64,000 bases of DNA, taken from assembly GCA_963973915.1 (NCBI GenBank), contig CAXBBM010000003.1, positions 208,468 to 272,467 of the forward strand, read 5' to 3'. Shown here one piece after another: positions 7,824 to 16,104 of this stretch. The translations under genes were made by a program, and so were the position numbers. Within the stretch, counting starts at the first letter, position 1, and every line of letters starts with the position of its first letter. Below the pieces are notes generated by a model, which saw only the letters and a program-made list of their open reading frames with translations, ran no database searches and was not told the DNA's origin. This DNA comes from Polycyclovorans sp002706265 (GTDB lineage Bacteria; Pseudomonadota; Gammaproteobacteria; Nevskiales; Nevskiaceae).

Positions 7824-9008
7824 ATGACCACGCGGCTTCTGATGGCAGTGCTGATGGTGACGATGCTCGGCGCCGCTGCGGCCCGCGAACCGTATCGCCC
7901 CGACGATGACGAACAAGTGCTGCTGCGGCTGAATGATCGCGAAGGCCCGGAGGTCTCCGAAGTCTGGGCTGCACGCAAGGCGATGCGCGACGCCCCCGGA
8001 GAACTGTCGCCGGCCCTGGACTTCGCCCGGCGGGCCATCGAGGCCGGGCGCCAGCGGGCCGACCCCCGTTTCATGAGCTATGCCGAAGCGGCCATTGCCC
8101 CCTGGAACGACGCCGACCCGCCGCTGGAGGTGCGCGTGATCCGCGCCACGCTCGCGCAACACCGCCACGATTTTGAGGCGGCCCTGGCCGACCTTGATGC
8201 CGTGCTCGCCGAAGCGCCGCGTCACGCGCAGGCGCGGCTGACCCGTTCGGTGATCAGGCGGGTCCAGGGCGACCCGCAGGCCGCGCTGCGCGATTGCGCT
8301 GCGCTGGTGGGCGTTGCCAGCCCTCTGGTGGCGTCGACCTGTGTGGCCGACAGCGCCAGTCTGGGCCGCCAGCCCGACGCCGCGCTGACGCTGCTGCAGA
8401 CCGCGATTGAACGCGCCACGCAGGCGCCGCTGGCCGAGCGGCGATGGGCGTTCACGGTCCGCGCCGAGATCGCCGAGCGGCTGGGGCGCGACGACACCGA
8501 GCGCTGTTTTCGTGAGGCCCTGAACCTTGGCCGTGCGGAACGTCCTGATCCGTACCTGCTCTACGCCTACGCCGATTTTCTGCTGGAAATGCAGCGGCCG
8601 GCCGAGGCCAGGGCCCTGCTGCTGCCGCATGCCGCGCTCGATGGTGCCCTGCTGCGACTGGCCATCGCCGAGACGCGCCTGCTGCCGGGCCAGCCGGGGC
8701 TGAAGCCGGCGCTGGAGGCCCGCAAAAAGCTGATCGCGACCCGGTTTGACATGAGCCGGCGTCGCGGTGACACGCCGCACCAACGGGAGCTTGCGCGCTA
8801 CTTGCTTGAGGTCGAGGCCGACCCGGTGGCCGCCCTGCCGGTGGCCCTGAACAACTGGGCGCAACAGCGTGAACCCGCCGATGCCCTGCTGGTGCTGAAG
8901 GCCGCTGCCGGCGCCGGCCGGAACGAAGCGGCCCGTCCGGTCAAGGACTGGCTGCGCGACACCGGGGTGCAGGATCAGCGCATCACCCGGCACCTGGCCA
9001 CGCCATGA
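7824..9008 (+). CDS. Secreted TPR-like repeat protein of the HupE/DUF4331 module
   Basis: This is a 394-residue protein with a clear signal peptide (hydrophobic residues about 5-20 ending in AAAA) and an alpha-helical body whose repeated A-L-R helices (for example FEAALADLDAVLAEAPRHAQA) look like divergent tetratricopeptide repeats from about residue 105 to 290. No enzyme motif is visible. It begins 46 bases after cobT. A TAAACT hexamer sits five bases before the ATG without a ribosome-binding site, suggesting a leaderless promoter of its own. The stop overlaps the start of the HupE-like gene (ATGA), so they are coupled. It is probably a periplasmic scaffold, but the function is unknown. Confidence 0.85.
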   Translation: MTTRLLMAVLMVTMLGAAAAREPYRPDDDEQVLLRLNDREGPEVSEVWAARKAMRDAPGELSPALDFARRAIEAGRQRADPRFMSYAEAAIAPWNDADPPLEVRVIRATLAQHRHDFEAALADLDAVLAEAPRHAQARLTRSVIRRVQGDPQAALRDCAALVGVASPLVASTCVADSASLGRQPDAALTLLQTAIERATQAPLAERRWAFTVRAEIAERLGRDDTERCFREALNLGRAERPDPYLLYAYADFLLEMQRPAEARALLLPHAALDGALLRLAIAETRLLPGQPGLKPALEARKKLIATRFDMSRRRGDTPHQRELARYLLEVEADPVAALPVALNNWAQQREPADALLVLKAAAGAGRNEAARPVKDWLRDTGVQDQRITRHLATP

Positions 9009-10123
9009 GGGGCGTGTGGATCATGGCGCTGCTGGCCTGGTGCGCCGCCGCGCAGGCGCACAAGCCCAGCGACAGCTATTTGCGGGTCGCGCTGCAGGGC
9101 AGCGAGGTCACGGGCCGCTGGGACGTGCCTCTGCGCGACCTCGACTATGTGCTGGGGCTGGACGCAGACGGTGACGGGCGCCTGCAATGGCGCGAGCTGC
9201 GTCAGCGTGAGAACGAGATTCAGGCCTTCATGCTCAGCCATCTGGCGATCGAGGCCGATGGCCGTCATTGCGGCGTGGTGTCGGCGCCGCTGAAGATTGC
9301 CGATCTGGCCGACGGCCCCGCCGCCAGCGTGGGCTTTGCGGGCCAGTGCGCCACGGCGCCGCAACGGCTGACCGTGCGCTATGGCCTGTTTTTCGAAGTT
9401 GACCCGCAGCATCGCGGTCTTTTGCAGCTGCGCTTTGAAGACACCGCCTACACCGGCGTGTTTTCGCCGCAGCGGCGCGCGCTCGATTTTGATCGCGGCG
9501 TGGGCGGGGCCTGGGCGGCGTTCGTCCAGTATTTCCGCGTCGGCATGTTTCACATCGCCATCGGGCTGGATCACCTGCTGTTTCTGGCCGGTTTGCTGTT
9601 GCCGGCGGTGGTCTGGCGGCAGGGCGGGCGCTGGCAGGCGGCGCCGAGCGCGCGCGCGGCGCTGGTGGAGGTCGTCAAGGTGGTCAGTGCCTTCACCGTC
9701 GCGCACGCGGCCACGCTCAGTCTGGCATCACTGGACCTGCTGCGATTGCCGACGCGGCTGACCGAATCATTGGTGGCGGCGACCATCGTCTTTGCGGCCG
9801 TCAACAACCTGGTGCCGATGGTGCGCCGACGGCTGTGGGCGGTGGCGTTCGCGTTCGGGCTGATTCATGGCGCCGGCTATGCCAGCGTGCTGGGCGATCT
9901 GGGGCTTGATGCCTGGACCCTGGTGGTGGCGCTGCTGGGCTTCAACCTGGGTGTTGAAGGCATGCAGCTTGCCGTGGTGGCGCTGTGGGTGCCGCTGGCC
10001 TACCGGCTGCGGCATCAGGCGGGTTATCAATGGGGCGTGGTGGGGGGTGGGTCTTTGCTGGTGGCGGCGCTGGGCACGCTCTGGTGGGTGGAGCGGACCT
10101 TCAATCTTCGATTTGCATGGTGA
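9005..10123 (+). CDS. HupE/UreJ-type membrane protein with periplasmic EF-hand domain
   Basis: This 372-residue protein has a signal peptide (residues 1-18, ending AQA), a periplasmic region, then about six membrane helices from residue 180 on. The first mature residue would be His19 (HKPSDSYLR). A perfect 12-residue EF-hand loop lies at 53-64 (D53, D55, D57, E64). The membrane part carries conserved histidines in IGLDHLLFLAG, VAHAATLSLAS and FGLIHGAGYAS, as in HupE/UreJ nickel- and cobalt-transport proteins. Family members of this longer form are mostly uncharacterised. Location directly after the B12 genes makes cobalt a reasonable substrate guess. Confidence 0.88.
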   Translation: MRGVWIMALLAWCAAAQAHKPSDSYLRVALQGSEVTGRWDVPLRDLDYVLGLDADGDGRLQWRELRQRENEIQAFMLSHLAIEADGRHCGVVSAPLKIADLADGPAASVGFAGQCATAPQRLTVRYGLFFEVDPQHRGLLQLRFEDTAYTGVFSPQRRALDFDRGVGGAWAAFVQYFRVGMFHIAIGLDHLLFLAGLLLPAVVWRQGGRWQAAPSARAALVEVVKVVSAFTVAHAATLSLASLDLLRLPTRLTESLVAATIVFAAVNNLVPMVRRRLWAVAFAFGLIHGAGYASVLGDLGLDAWTLVVALLGFNLGVEGMQLAVVALWVPLAYRLRHQAGYQWGVVGGGSLLVAALGTLWWVERTFNLRFAW

Positions 10124-10128
10124 ACACG

Positions 10129-10566
10129 ATGCTGAAAATGAGCGTGGGGTTGTGGATGGTGCTGGCCGGGTCACTGGCGTTTGCCCATGGCGCCGGTTAC
10201 GAGGCCGACGTGAACGCCGAAGTGCTGACGCTGCGTTTCTTCTACAGCGTGGGTGAGCCGATGGCCGATACCGAGGTGATCGTCGAAGACCCCGAGGGCG
10301 AGGTCTGGCAGCGCGGGTACACCGATGGCGCAGGGCGCTTCAGCGTCACGCCCAACGCCCATGGCGCCTGGCGGGTGGAGGCCGACGACGGTCTGGGCCA
10401 CCAGGTGGTGGCGGCCGTGGCCGTCGGTGCCGAAGGTTTGAGCGCCGGCAAGCGCCAGGCGCAGGTCACGGTGCCGCCGTTGCTGCTGTTCGGGCTGCTG
10501 CTCGCCAGCGTGGTGGCCAATGTGGCCTTGCTGTTGGCGCTTCGCGGCCGAGGGTCCAAAGGCTGA
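10129..10566 (+). CDS. CbiL/NikL-like metal transport accessory protein
   Basis: This 145-residue protein has a signal peptide ending AFA at residue 19, so the mature chain begins with His20 (HGAGYEAD). A small beta-sandwich domain of the carboxypeptidase-regulatory type follows, with the pattern LRFFYSVGEPMADTEV, YTDGAGRFSVTP and HGAWRVEADDGLGH. A C-terminal membrane helix covers about 114-136. This is the layout of the CbiL/NikL component that accompanies CbiMQO/NikMQO cobalt and nickel transporters. ATG at 10129 is chosen because GGTGA lies five bases upstream; ATG at 10117 is an alternative. No CbiM, CbiQ or CbiO is present, so pairing with the HupE-like protein is inferred. Confidence 0.78.
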   Translation: MLKMSVGLWMVLAGSLAFAHGAGYEADVNAEVLTLRFFYSVGEPMADTEVIVEDPEGEVWQRGYTDGAGRFSVTPNAHGAWRVEADDGLGHQVVAAVAVGAEGLSAGKRQAQVTVPPLLLFGLLLASVVANVALLLALRGRGSKG

Positions 10567-10675
10567 TCGGCGGTCAATTCAGCGACCGTGCATCTGATCG
10601 CGCGTCCGGGCCGTTTGTCGTGGGCATGGAGCAACTCAGCTCTTCATCAACGTACCAACCCGAGGGGACTTCAAG

Positions 10676-12217
10676 ATGTCGCTATCGAAAACCGCTTTGG
10701 CGGTCGCGATCGCCGCCACCGTCAGCGTGCCGGCATTCGCGTCCAGCCACCGTGAAGCACCATTCATCACCACCGCTCCCAAGGTCGATGGCACCGACTT
10801 TTACATGTTCCGCAGCTATGAACCGGGCCGCGAAGACTTCGTGACCTTCATCGCCAACTACCTGCCCCTGCAGGATGCCTACGGCGGCCCGAACTACTTT
10901 TCGCTGGACCCGAACGCGCTGTACGAGATTCACGTGGACAACAACGGTGACGCGGCCGAAGACATCACCTTCGGCTTCCGCTTCAGCAACACGCTCAAAG
11001 GGCTGACGCTGCCCATCGGCCCCGACGGCGCCGGTGTGGCCGTGCCCCTGCGCAACATCGGCGGCATCGGCCCCGGTGTGGTTGACAGCGGCAATTCCAA
11101 CGTCATCGAGACCTATCAGGTGAGCGTGACGCGCGGCGACCGCCGCAGCGGCCAGCGGTCGATGGCGAGCAATCCGGAGGGGGGCGACTTCGTCAAGCCG
11201 ACCGACAACATCGGCGGCAAGTCGATTGCCAACTATCCGGCCTACGCCAGCAACCACATCTTCCCGATTGCCATTCCCGGCTGCACGACCAACGGACGGG
11301 TGTTCGTCGGTCAGCGCAAGGAAGGGTTTCCCATCAACCTCGGCCAGGTGTTTGACCTGATCAACCTCAACCCGCTGGGCGAGCGCGACCGTGGCCTGAA
11401 CATCGTCGACGACAAGAACGTCACCTCCATTGCCCTGGAAGTGCCGATCAGCTGCCTGACCACGGGGAATGAACCGGTGATCGGCGGTTGGACCACCGCC
11501 AGCCTGCGCCAGGCACGGGTGTTGAACCCGCAGCCGCAGCAGCAGGTCGAGGGCGGTCCGGCGGGGGCGACCGGCACCGAGTTGGTCGGTGGCGCCTGGA
11601 CGCAGGTGTCGCGCCTCGGCGCGCCGCTGGTCAACGAGGTGGTCATCGGTCTGCCTGACAAGGACCTGTTCAATGCCAGTGAGCCGGTGAACGACGTCGA
11701 CAACTTCGGGGCCTATGTGCTGTATCCGACCCTGCCGGTGCTGATCAACGCCCTGTTCAATGCCAACGGCGAGCTGTCGGGTGATGCGGGTGTTTCCGTG
11801 GCGCCCGCCACACCGCGCAACGATCTGCTTGCAGCCTTCGTGACCGGAGTTGACGGACTCAACAAACCGGCCAACGGCGCGGCGGGTGAAATTCTGCGCC
11901 TGAACACCGCAATTGCGGTGACGCCTGCGGCCATGCAGAGCGATCTCGGGTTTCTGGGTTGTGACCTGGCCGGCTTTCCCAATGGGCGTCGTCCGCTGGA
12001 AGACGTGACCGACATTGCCCTCAACGTGGTCATGGGGGCCATCGACGGGACCAATGCGGTCGGCCTGCAAACCTGTGACGTTGCGGCAGAAGGTGGCCCG
12101 GCCATCGTGCCCGGCCCGGTGATCAACGATGGCGCGCTGTTCACCATCGATGACTTCCTGCCGGGGTTCCCGTACCTCAACCACCCGACGCCCGGTGCGC
12201 CGGCGACGGCTCAGTAA
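10676..12217 (+). CDS. DUF4331 family secreted protein
   Basis: This 513-residue protein has a signal peptide (about residues 1-22) followed by the hallmark start of the DUF4331 family, SSHREAPFITTAPKVDGTDFYMF. Later family blocks include VDNNGDAAEDITFGFRF, a mid-protein VFVGQRKEGF, and PLEDVTDIALNVV near the end. A GAGGGGAC ribosome-binding site lies just upstream of the ATG. The biochemical role of the family is not established to my knowledge. It follows the HupE/CbiL-like genes by 109 bases on the same strand and precedes a small lipoprotein by nine bases. Confidence 0.9.
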   Translation: MSLSKTALAVAIAATVSVPAFASSHREAPFITTAPKVDGTDFYMFRSYEPGREDFVTFIANYLPLQDAYGGPNYFSLDPNALYEIHVDNNGDAAEDITFGFRFSNTLKGLTLPIGPDGAGVAVPLRNIGGIGPGVVDSGNSNVIETYQVSVTRGDRRSGQRSMASNPEGGDFVKPTDNIGGKSIANYPAYASNHIFPIAIPGCTTNGRVFVGQRKEGFPINLGQVFDLINLNPLGERDRGLNIVDDKNVTSIALEVPISCLTTGNEPVIGGWTTASLRQARVLNPQPQQQVEGGPAGATGTELVGGAWTQVSRLGAPLVNEVVIGLPDKDLFNASEPVNDVDNFGAYVLYPTLPVLINALFNANGELSGDAGVSVAPATPRNDLLAAFVTGVDGLNKPANGAAGEILRLNTAIAVTPAAMQSDLGFLGCDLAGFPNGRRPLEDVTDIALNVVMGAIDGTNAVGLQTCDVAAEGGPAIVPGPVINDGALFTIDDFLPGFPYLNHPTPGAPATAQ

Positions 12218-12226
12218 GGGGTGACC

Positions 12227-12538
12227 ATGCGCACATTCAAAAAAACAGTGACCGTGTTGTTGCCGATTCTGGCGATGGGGCTGCTGGCGGGCTGCAACAG
12301 CAGCGACGATGCCACGCCCTTCGGGCCGGGAGGAGTGCCAACCCCCACGCCGTCGGTGAGCCCGAGTCCCAGCCCGACGCCGCCGGGCCCGAGCGCAGCC
12401 TTCTCGGGTGATACCTCGGCGTTCGTGGTGTACCTGCGCGGGCTCGATCAAGACGGCGACCCGCTGATGGTGAACGGCGGCAACGTGGTCTTTCAGGACA
12501 CTGCGGAAGTGACGAACCCGGTTTCGGTCAACCCGTAA
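12227..12538 (+). CDS. Small lipoprotein with Pro/Ser/Thr linker
   Basis: This 103-residue product has a lipobox (LLAGC, Cys23) and Asn at +2, predicting an outer-membrane lipoprotein. A low-complexity linker of Pro, Thr and Ser follows (about residues 34-55), then a short C-terminal region with FVVYLRGLDQDGDPLMVNGGNVV. The in-frame GTG at 12221 is not preferred because AAGGGG at 12216-12221 is well placed for the ATG at 12227. It starts nine bases after the DUF4331 stop and ends just before a strong terminator, so it is the last gene of that unit. The fold and function are unknown. Confidence 0.78.
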   Translation: MRTFKKTVTVLLPILAMGLLAGCNSSDDATPFGPGGVPTPTPSVSPSPSPTPPGPSAAFSGDTSAFVVYLRGLDQDGDPLMVNGGNVVFQDTAEVTNPVSVNP

Positions 12539-12564
12539 TCGGTCGCGGCGTTCAGGCAGTACAG

Positions 12565-12592
12565 AAAAGGCGGGGATTTTCCCGCCTTTTTT
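12565..12592 (+). terminator. Bidirectional intrinsic terminator
   Basis: A ten-base-pair stem (AAAAGGCGGG with CCCGCCTTTT) and a six-base loop is followed by further T residues. It lies between two convergent genes, and the A-tract on the left provides a U-tract for the minus strand, so it can serve both. Confidence 0.9.
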
Positions 12593-12610
12593 GTGCCCGC
12601 AAGATCGGAA

Positions 12611-13447
12611 TCAGCCCCGGAAGGCGTCCCGCAGGGCCTCGTAGGCGGCGCGCTGCGCATCAGAGGTGGCGGCGGGCGCGTGGACCGCCAGGGTGACGAT
12701 CTGGTCACCGGCCGGCAGTCCCGGCAGACCACGTCCCTTCAGGCGCAGTTTGTTGCCCGAGGTGCTGCCGGGCGCGACATTGAGGGTGACCTCGCCGCCC
12801 AGGGTGGGAACGGTCACCGTGCCGCCCAGCGCGGCCACCCAGGGGTTGATCTGGGCGGTGTGGTAGATCGTTTTCTGATCCACCGTGAACTGCGGGTGGG
12901 GCGCAAAGCCGACTTCGAGCAGCACGTCACCGCCGTGGTTGCCCTGGCCGGGCACGCGGATGGTCTGCCCGTCGGTGATGCCTTTGGGAATGCGCACGTC
13001 CAGCGCCCGGCCGCCCAGCGTGAAGCGGCGTGTGGCGCCGGTGTAGCTGTCTTCCAGGCTCAGGACGATGCTGCTGCGGCTGTGCTGCGGCCGGCGTTGC
13101 CGCGGGTTGCCGCCCGCACCGCCCATCAGATTGGAGAACAGGTCGGAAAAGCCGCCCGCGCCGGCGCCGAAGCCGCCGCCCTCGCGGTAGGCGGCGTCCC
13201 AGCCCGGGGGCGGTGAAAAGCCGCCGCCTTTCCAGTGGGCGCCCAGGGTGTCGTAGCGGCGACGTTTTTCGGGGTCGCTCAGGACTTCATTGGCTTCGTT
13301 GATTTCCTTGAAGCGGCGTTCGGCATCGGCGGCCTTGTTGCGGTCGGGGTGATAGTCACGCGCCAGCCGGCGGTAGGCCTTCTTGATGTCGTCGGCCGAG
13401 GCGTCTCTGGCGATGCCCAGCGTCTTGTAGTAGTCAGGGTTTTCCAT
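12611..13447 (-). CDS. DnaJ-like co-chaperone without zinc finger (CbpA type)
   Basis: This is a 278-residue Hsp40 protein. An N-terminal J-domain (residues about 4-68) carries YHPDRN with the HPD motif that stimulates DnaK ATPase. A Gly/Phe-rich linker (about 75-115) leads to C-terminal substrate-binding beta domains (VRIPKGITDGQTIRVPGQG, VTVPTLGGEV). The four CxxCxGxG zinc repeats of DnaJ are absent, as in CbpA/DjlA-like type II proteins. It is downstream of the small heat-shock gene on the same strand with a 73-base gap and may share its heat-shock promoter. It ends at a bidirectional terminator. Confidence 0.93.
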   Translation of the reverse strand: MENPDYYKTLGIARDASADDIKKAYRRLARDYHPDRNKAADAERRFKEINEANEVLSDPEKRRRYDTLGAHWKGGGFSPPPGWDAAYREGGGFGAGAGGFSDLFSNLMGGAGGNPRQRRPQHSRSSIVLSLEDSYTGATRRFTLGGRALDVRIPKGITDGQTIRVPGQGNHGGDVLLEVGFAPHPQFTVDQKTIYHTAQINPWVAALGGTVTVPTLGGEVTLNVAPGSTSGNKLRLKGRGLPGLPAGDQIVTLAVHAPAATSDAQRAAYEALRDAFRG

Positions 13448-13520
13448 CTTCGGGCTCTGGGAACGAGACGGGGCGCCGTGAAAGGCGCCCCGTCGATACC
13501 GTGCAGTCTAGCGCCTTGGG

Positions 13521-13955
13521 TTACTGCGTCACGGCAATCCGTCGCGGCTGCGCCTGGGCGCGCTTGGGAATCTGCACTTCCAGGACGCCGAGGCGGCCGC
13601 TGGCGGTCACCGCTTCCGCGTCTGCGGTGTCGGGCAGGGTGAAGCGCCGATGGAAGCGTCCTGCGGCGCGCTCGCGGCGGCGCCGTTCGACGTTGGCCGG
13701 CTCGACCGCCGCCTGGCGGCTGCCGGACAGCGTCAGCACGCCGTCGTCGAGCGTGACGTCGATGCTGTCGGGATCAACGCCCGGAATGTCGGCGAAGATC
13801 ACGAAGCGGTCGGGATATTCCTCGATGTCGACGGGCGGCGCCCAATCGGCGGTGGCGCTGTTGCTGTCGTCGCCCGAGCCGCGTTCAAGATAGCGACTGA
13901 CGTCGTTCACCAGGTCGCGGTGCAGGGCCCAGGGGGTGTAATGGATGAGGTTCAT
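13521..13955 (-). CDS. Small heat-shock protein, Hsp20/alpha-crystallin family
   Basis: This 144-residue chaperone holds unfolding proteins without ATP. The alpha-crystallin domain spans about residues 38-135, with the start PPVDIEEYPDRFVIFADIPG, the DGVLTLSGSR block, and the GVLEVQIPK motif near the C-terminus. The strongly basic RRRRERAAGRFHRRFTLP stretch matches the usual ERxxGxFxRxFxLP loop of class A proteins. A sigma-32-like promoter lies just upstream, and a DnaJ-like gene follows. Confidence 0.95.
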   Translation of the reverse strand: MNLIHYTPWALHRDLVNDVSRYLERGSGDDSNSATADWAPPVDIEEYPDRFVIFADIPGVDPDSIDVTLDDGVLTLSGSRQAAVEPANVERRRRERAAGRFHRRFTLPDTADAEAVTASGRLGVLEVQIPKRAQAQPRRIAVTQ

Positions 13956-13989
13956 GGTGCGCTCCTTTGAGCATGGCTTGACATGAGTC

Positions 13990-14020
13990 TCATGGTGTGA
14001 ACGACTTTTCGCATTTCAAG
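13990..14020 (-). promoter_or_regulatory. Possible sigma-32 (RpoH) heat-shock promoter of hsp20
   Basis: On the minus strand, CTTGAAA (14014-14020) matches the RpoH -35 element exactly. CACCATGA (13990-13997) resembles the -10 element CCCCATNT, with a 16-base spacer, slightly longer than usual. It lies about 35 bases upstream of the Hsp20 start. Confidence 0.5.
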
Positions 14021-14049
14021 AGCCGGACCACGCACGGTAACGCAGGGTG

Positions 14050-16104
14050 TTACATCAGCACCGTTTCCGGTTCCTGCACGCCGTATCCCTGGACGAAATT
14101 GACGCCCAGTTGCCACAGTCTGGCCATGGTCTGCGCATTTTCCACGTGGCTGACGATCGATTTCACGTTGCGCTGGTGGACGGCTTCGATCACCTCCTTC
14201 AGACGGTCCAGCCGATCGCCGCTTTCGGCCTTGTGGGTGAACGAGGGCGCCAGCTTGACGTATTGCACGGGCAGATGATCCAGCAGCTTCAGCGCATGGG
14301 CGCTCAGTCCAAAGTGCTCGATCAGCAGGTCGACCCCCAAGGCGCGCAGTCCGCGTGACAGCACGATGGCCTTGCGGATGTGCTTTTCAATTTCACTTTC
14401 CCGCAGGCTGAAGATGATCTTGCCGGGCGCCAGCGGATGGCGGGCCAGCTGCGGCGCCAGCCAGCTCAAGAACGCCTCGGCATCGCGGACCGTCTGTTCC
14501 CCCAGCTTGATGACCAGAGGCGGGGTGTGGGTGTTTTCGCGCTTGTGCTGCAGCGTGAGCACACGGCCCGTCACCCAGCGATCGAGTGCGGTGACCAGCT
14601 GAAACTGGCGGGCGGCCTCGATGAACCAGTGGGCAGATTGCTCGACACCGTTGGGGTCAAGCAGGCAGGCCAGCACGTCGTGCGGGTGCGTGGTCTCGCC
14701 CTGCAGGCTGGTGATGGGTTGGAAGACGAGGTGAATCGCGTCGTTGTCGAGGCTGGCCTGCAGGTGTCTGGCGCGTTGCTCAAGCACATGCAGCGCCGCC
14801 GCGGCATCGGCCCGCTCGCCAAACACCTGGCTGAACTGGCCGCGCGCGGTTGGCAAGCCCCGAACGCCGGGCACCAGGATGGTGAGCGCGGTGCTGTAAC
14901 GGTCGTGATCGGCCAGCGCATAGGCGCCGGCCTTGATGCCCACGTGGGTTTCGTGGCGGCTCGACTGGAAAAGATGCCGGTTGCCGGCGGTGACCAGGTG
15001 TTCGAGCCAGTCGGCCAGTTCGGTCAGCGGCGCGCTGCGCAGCAGACACATCCACTCGGAGGTGCCGGTGCGGAACAGTTGATCCGCCTCGGTCAATTGG
15101 CCTTGCAGCCATTGCTCCACGGCCTCCATGAGGGCGTCCACGGCCAGATAGCCCAGCTGCGCTTCGAGGCCCTCGAAATGATCGACGGCAAGCATCATCA
15201 GCGTGGGCCGGTCCTGGGCGCTCAGGCGCTCCACCGTCTCGGTCAGGGCTTCTCGGCCCGAGGTCACGCTGGCGGCATCGTTCACGACGGCGGTGTCTGT
15301 GGCGGCGCGCACGATCATGTCCAGGCACGGGGCGCCCTCGAACTCGCTGCTGCTGAGCGCGAAGCGCAGCGGGGCCGGTGGTCGGGCGCCGCGCAGGGTG
15401 CATTCCAGCAGGGCGTCGGCTGCGTCCCAGCGGCCCATGTTGCGATACAGCCGCTTGAAGTGCGCCTTCACCCGGGCGTGGTCTTCCGGGGCAATGAGGT
15501 CCATCAGCGGACTGCCGATGAGGTCATCGTCCGCCGTTGCACCCACCAGACGCTGCAGCGCCAGGTTGGCTTCGACGACGATGCCCTCCTGAATGCGCAT
15601 GATCGCGTCAGGGGTTTCGGCCACCAGCACCGTATGGCGGCGCTCGAACTGCTGCAGGCGGACGCGCAGCCGGCGCAGTTCGCGCAGATCGAGGTGATGC
15701 TGAAGCTGCGAGACGATTTCGAGCTCAAGGTGGCTCAGGGCCGCAGGGGAATCGCTGGCAACCAGGGCGCTGGCACCTTGTCGCAAGGCGGCCTCGACCC
15801 GCGCGTGTGCGTACGCGCGGGCCCAGTGCAGGATGGGGGTGTCGGGCGCCCATTGGTCGCGATGCGCGATCACGGTGGCCAGCACGCTGGCGTCCAGGCT
15901 GCTGTCGATCAGAAGAATGTGCGGCGACTGCCGCTGTAGTGCGTTTTCAAGCTCCGAGATGTCTGCCAGCCAGGCTGCGCGCACCGGATGCCCCTGGTTG
16001 CGCAGCGTGCTTTCGACCAACTGCGCGAGGTCGGCGCCGTCACTCAGGGTCCAAACCATCCATCGGTCTGTGGCGTTGCGCGCGCGGCGCATCAGTCCAA
16101 GCAT
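14050..16104 (-). CDS. FimX-like protein: REC-like, PAS, degenerate GGDEF and degenerate EAL domains
   Basis: The 684-residue product has the four-part layout and length of FimX, the c-di-GMP receptor that controls type IV pilus assembly through PilZ and PilB. It runs from a receiver-like domain (about 14-135) to PAS (about 150-270), a GGDEF-like domain (about 295-430) and an EAL-like domain (about 450-684). The GGDEF signature is replaced by RTGTSEWM (345-352). The EAL motif reads HDVL (475-478) and the DDFG motif reads EHFG (596-599), so both cyclase and phosphodiesterase activity should be lost. It may still bind c-di-GMP through the EAL fold. It overlaps the end of epmB by 13 bases. No pilus genes are in the window. 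Confidence 0.82.
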   Translation of the reverse strand: MLGLMRRARNATDRWMVWTLSDGADLAQLVESTLRNQGHPVRAAWLADISELENALQRQSPHILLIDSSLDASVLATVIAHRDQWAPDTPILHWARAYAHARVEAALRQGASALVASDSPAALSHLELEIVSQLQHHLDLRELRRLRVRLQQFERRHTVLVAETPDAIMRIQEGIVVEANLALQRLVGATADDDLIGSPLMDLIAPEDHARVKAHFKRLYRNMGRWDAADALLECTLRGARPPAPLRFALSSSEFEGAPCLDMIVRAATDTAVVNDAASVTSGREALTETVERLSAQDRPTLMMLAVDHFEGLEAQLGYLAVDALMEAVEQWLQGQLTEADQLFRTGTSEWMCLLRSAPLTELADWLEHLVTAGNRHLFQSSRHETHVGIKAGAYALADHDRYSTALTILVPGVRGLPTARGQFSQVFGERADAAAALHVLEQRARHLQASLDNDAIHLVFQPITSLQGETTHPHDVLACLLDPNGVEQSAHWFIEAARQFQLVTALDRWVTGRVLTLQHKRENTHTPPLVIKLGEQTVRDAEAFLSWLAPQLARHPLAPGKIIFSLRESEIEKHIRKAIVLSRGLRALGVDLLIEHFGLSAHALKLLDHLPVQYVKLAPSFTHKAESGDRLDRLKEVIEAVHQRNVKSIVSHVENAQTMARLWQLGVNFVQGYGVQEPETVLM

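Noticed and set aside
12593..13216. Long plus-strand open frame opposite the DnaJ-like gene
   Set aside because: It lies entirely antisense to a well-supported gene and has the Arg/Gly/Val-rich composition of a GC-rich shadow frame.
14037..14054. GTAAC/GTTAC inverted repeat around the stop of the FimX-like gene
   Set aside because: Only five base pairs, without U-tract or known operator pattern.
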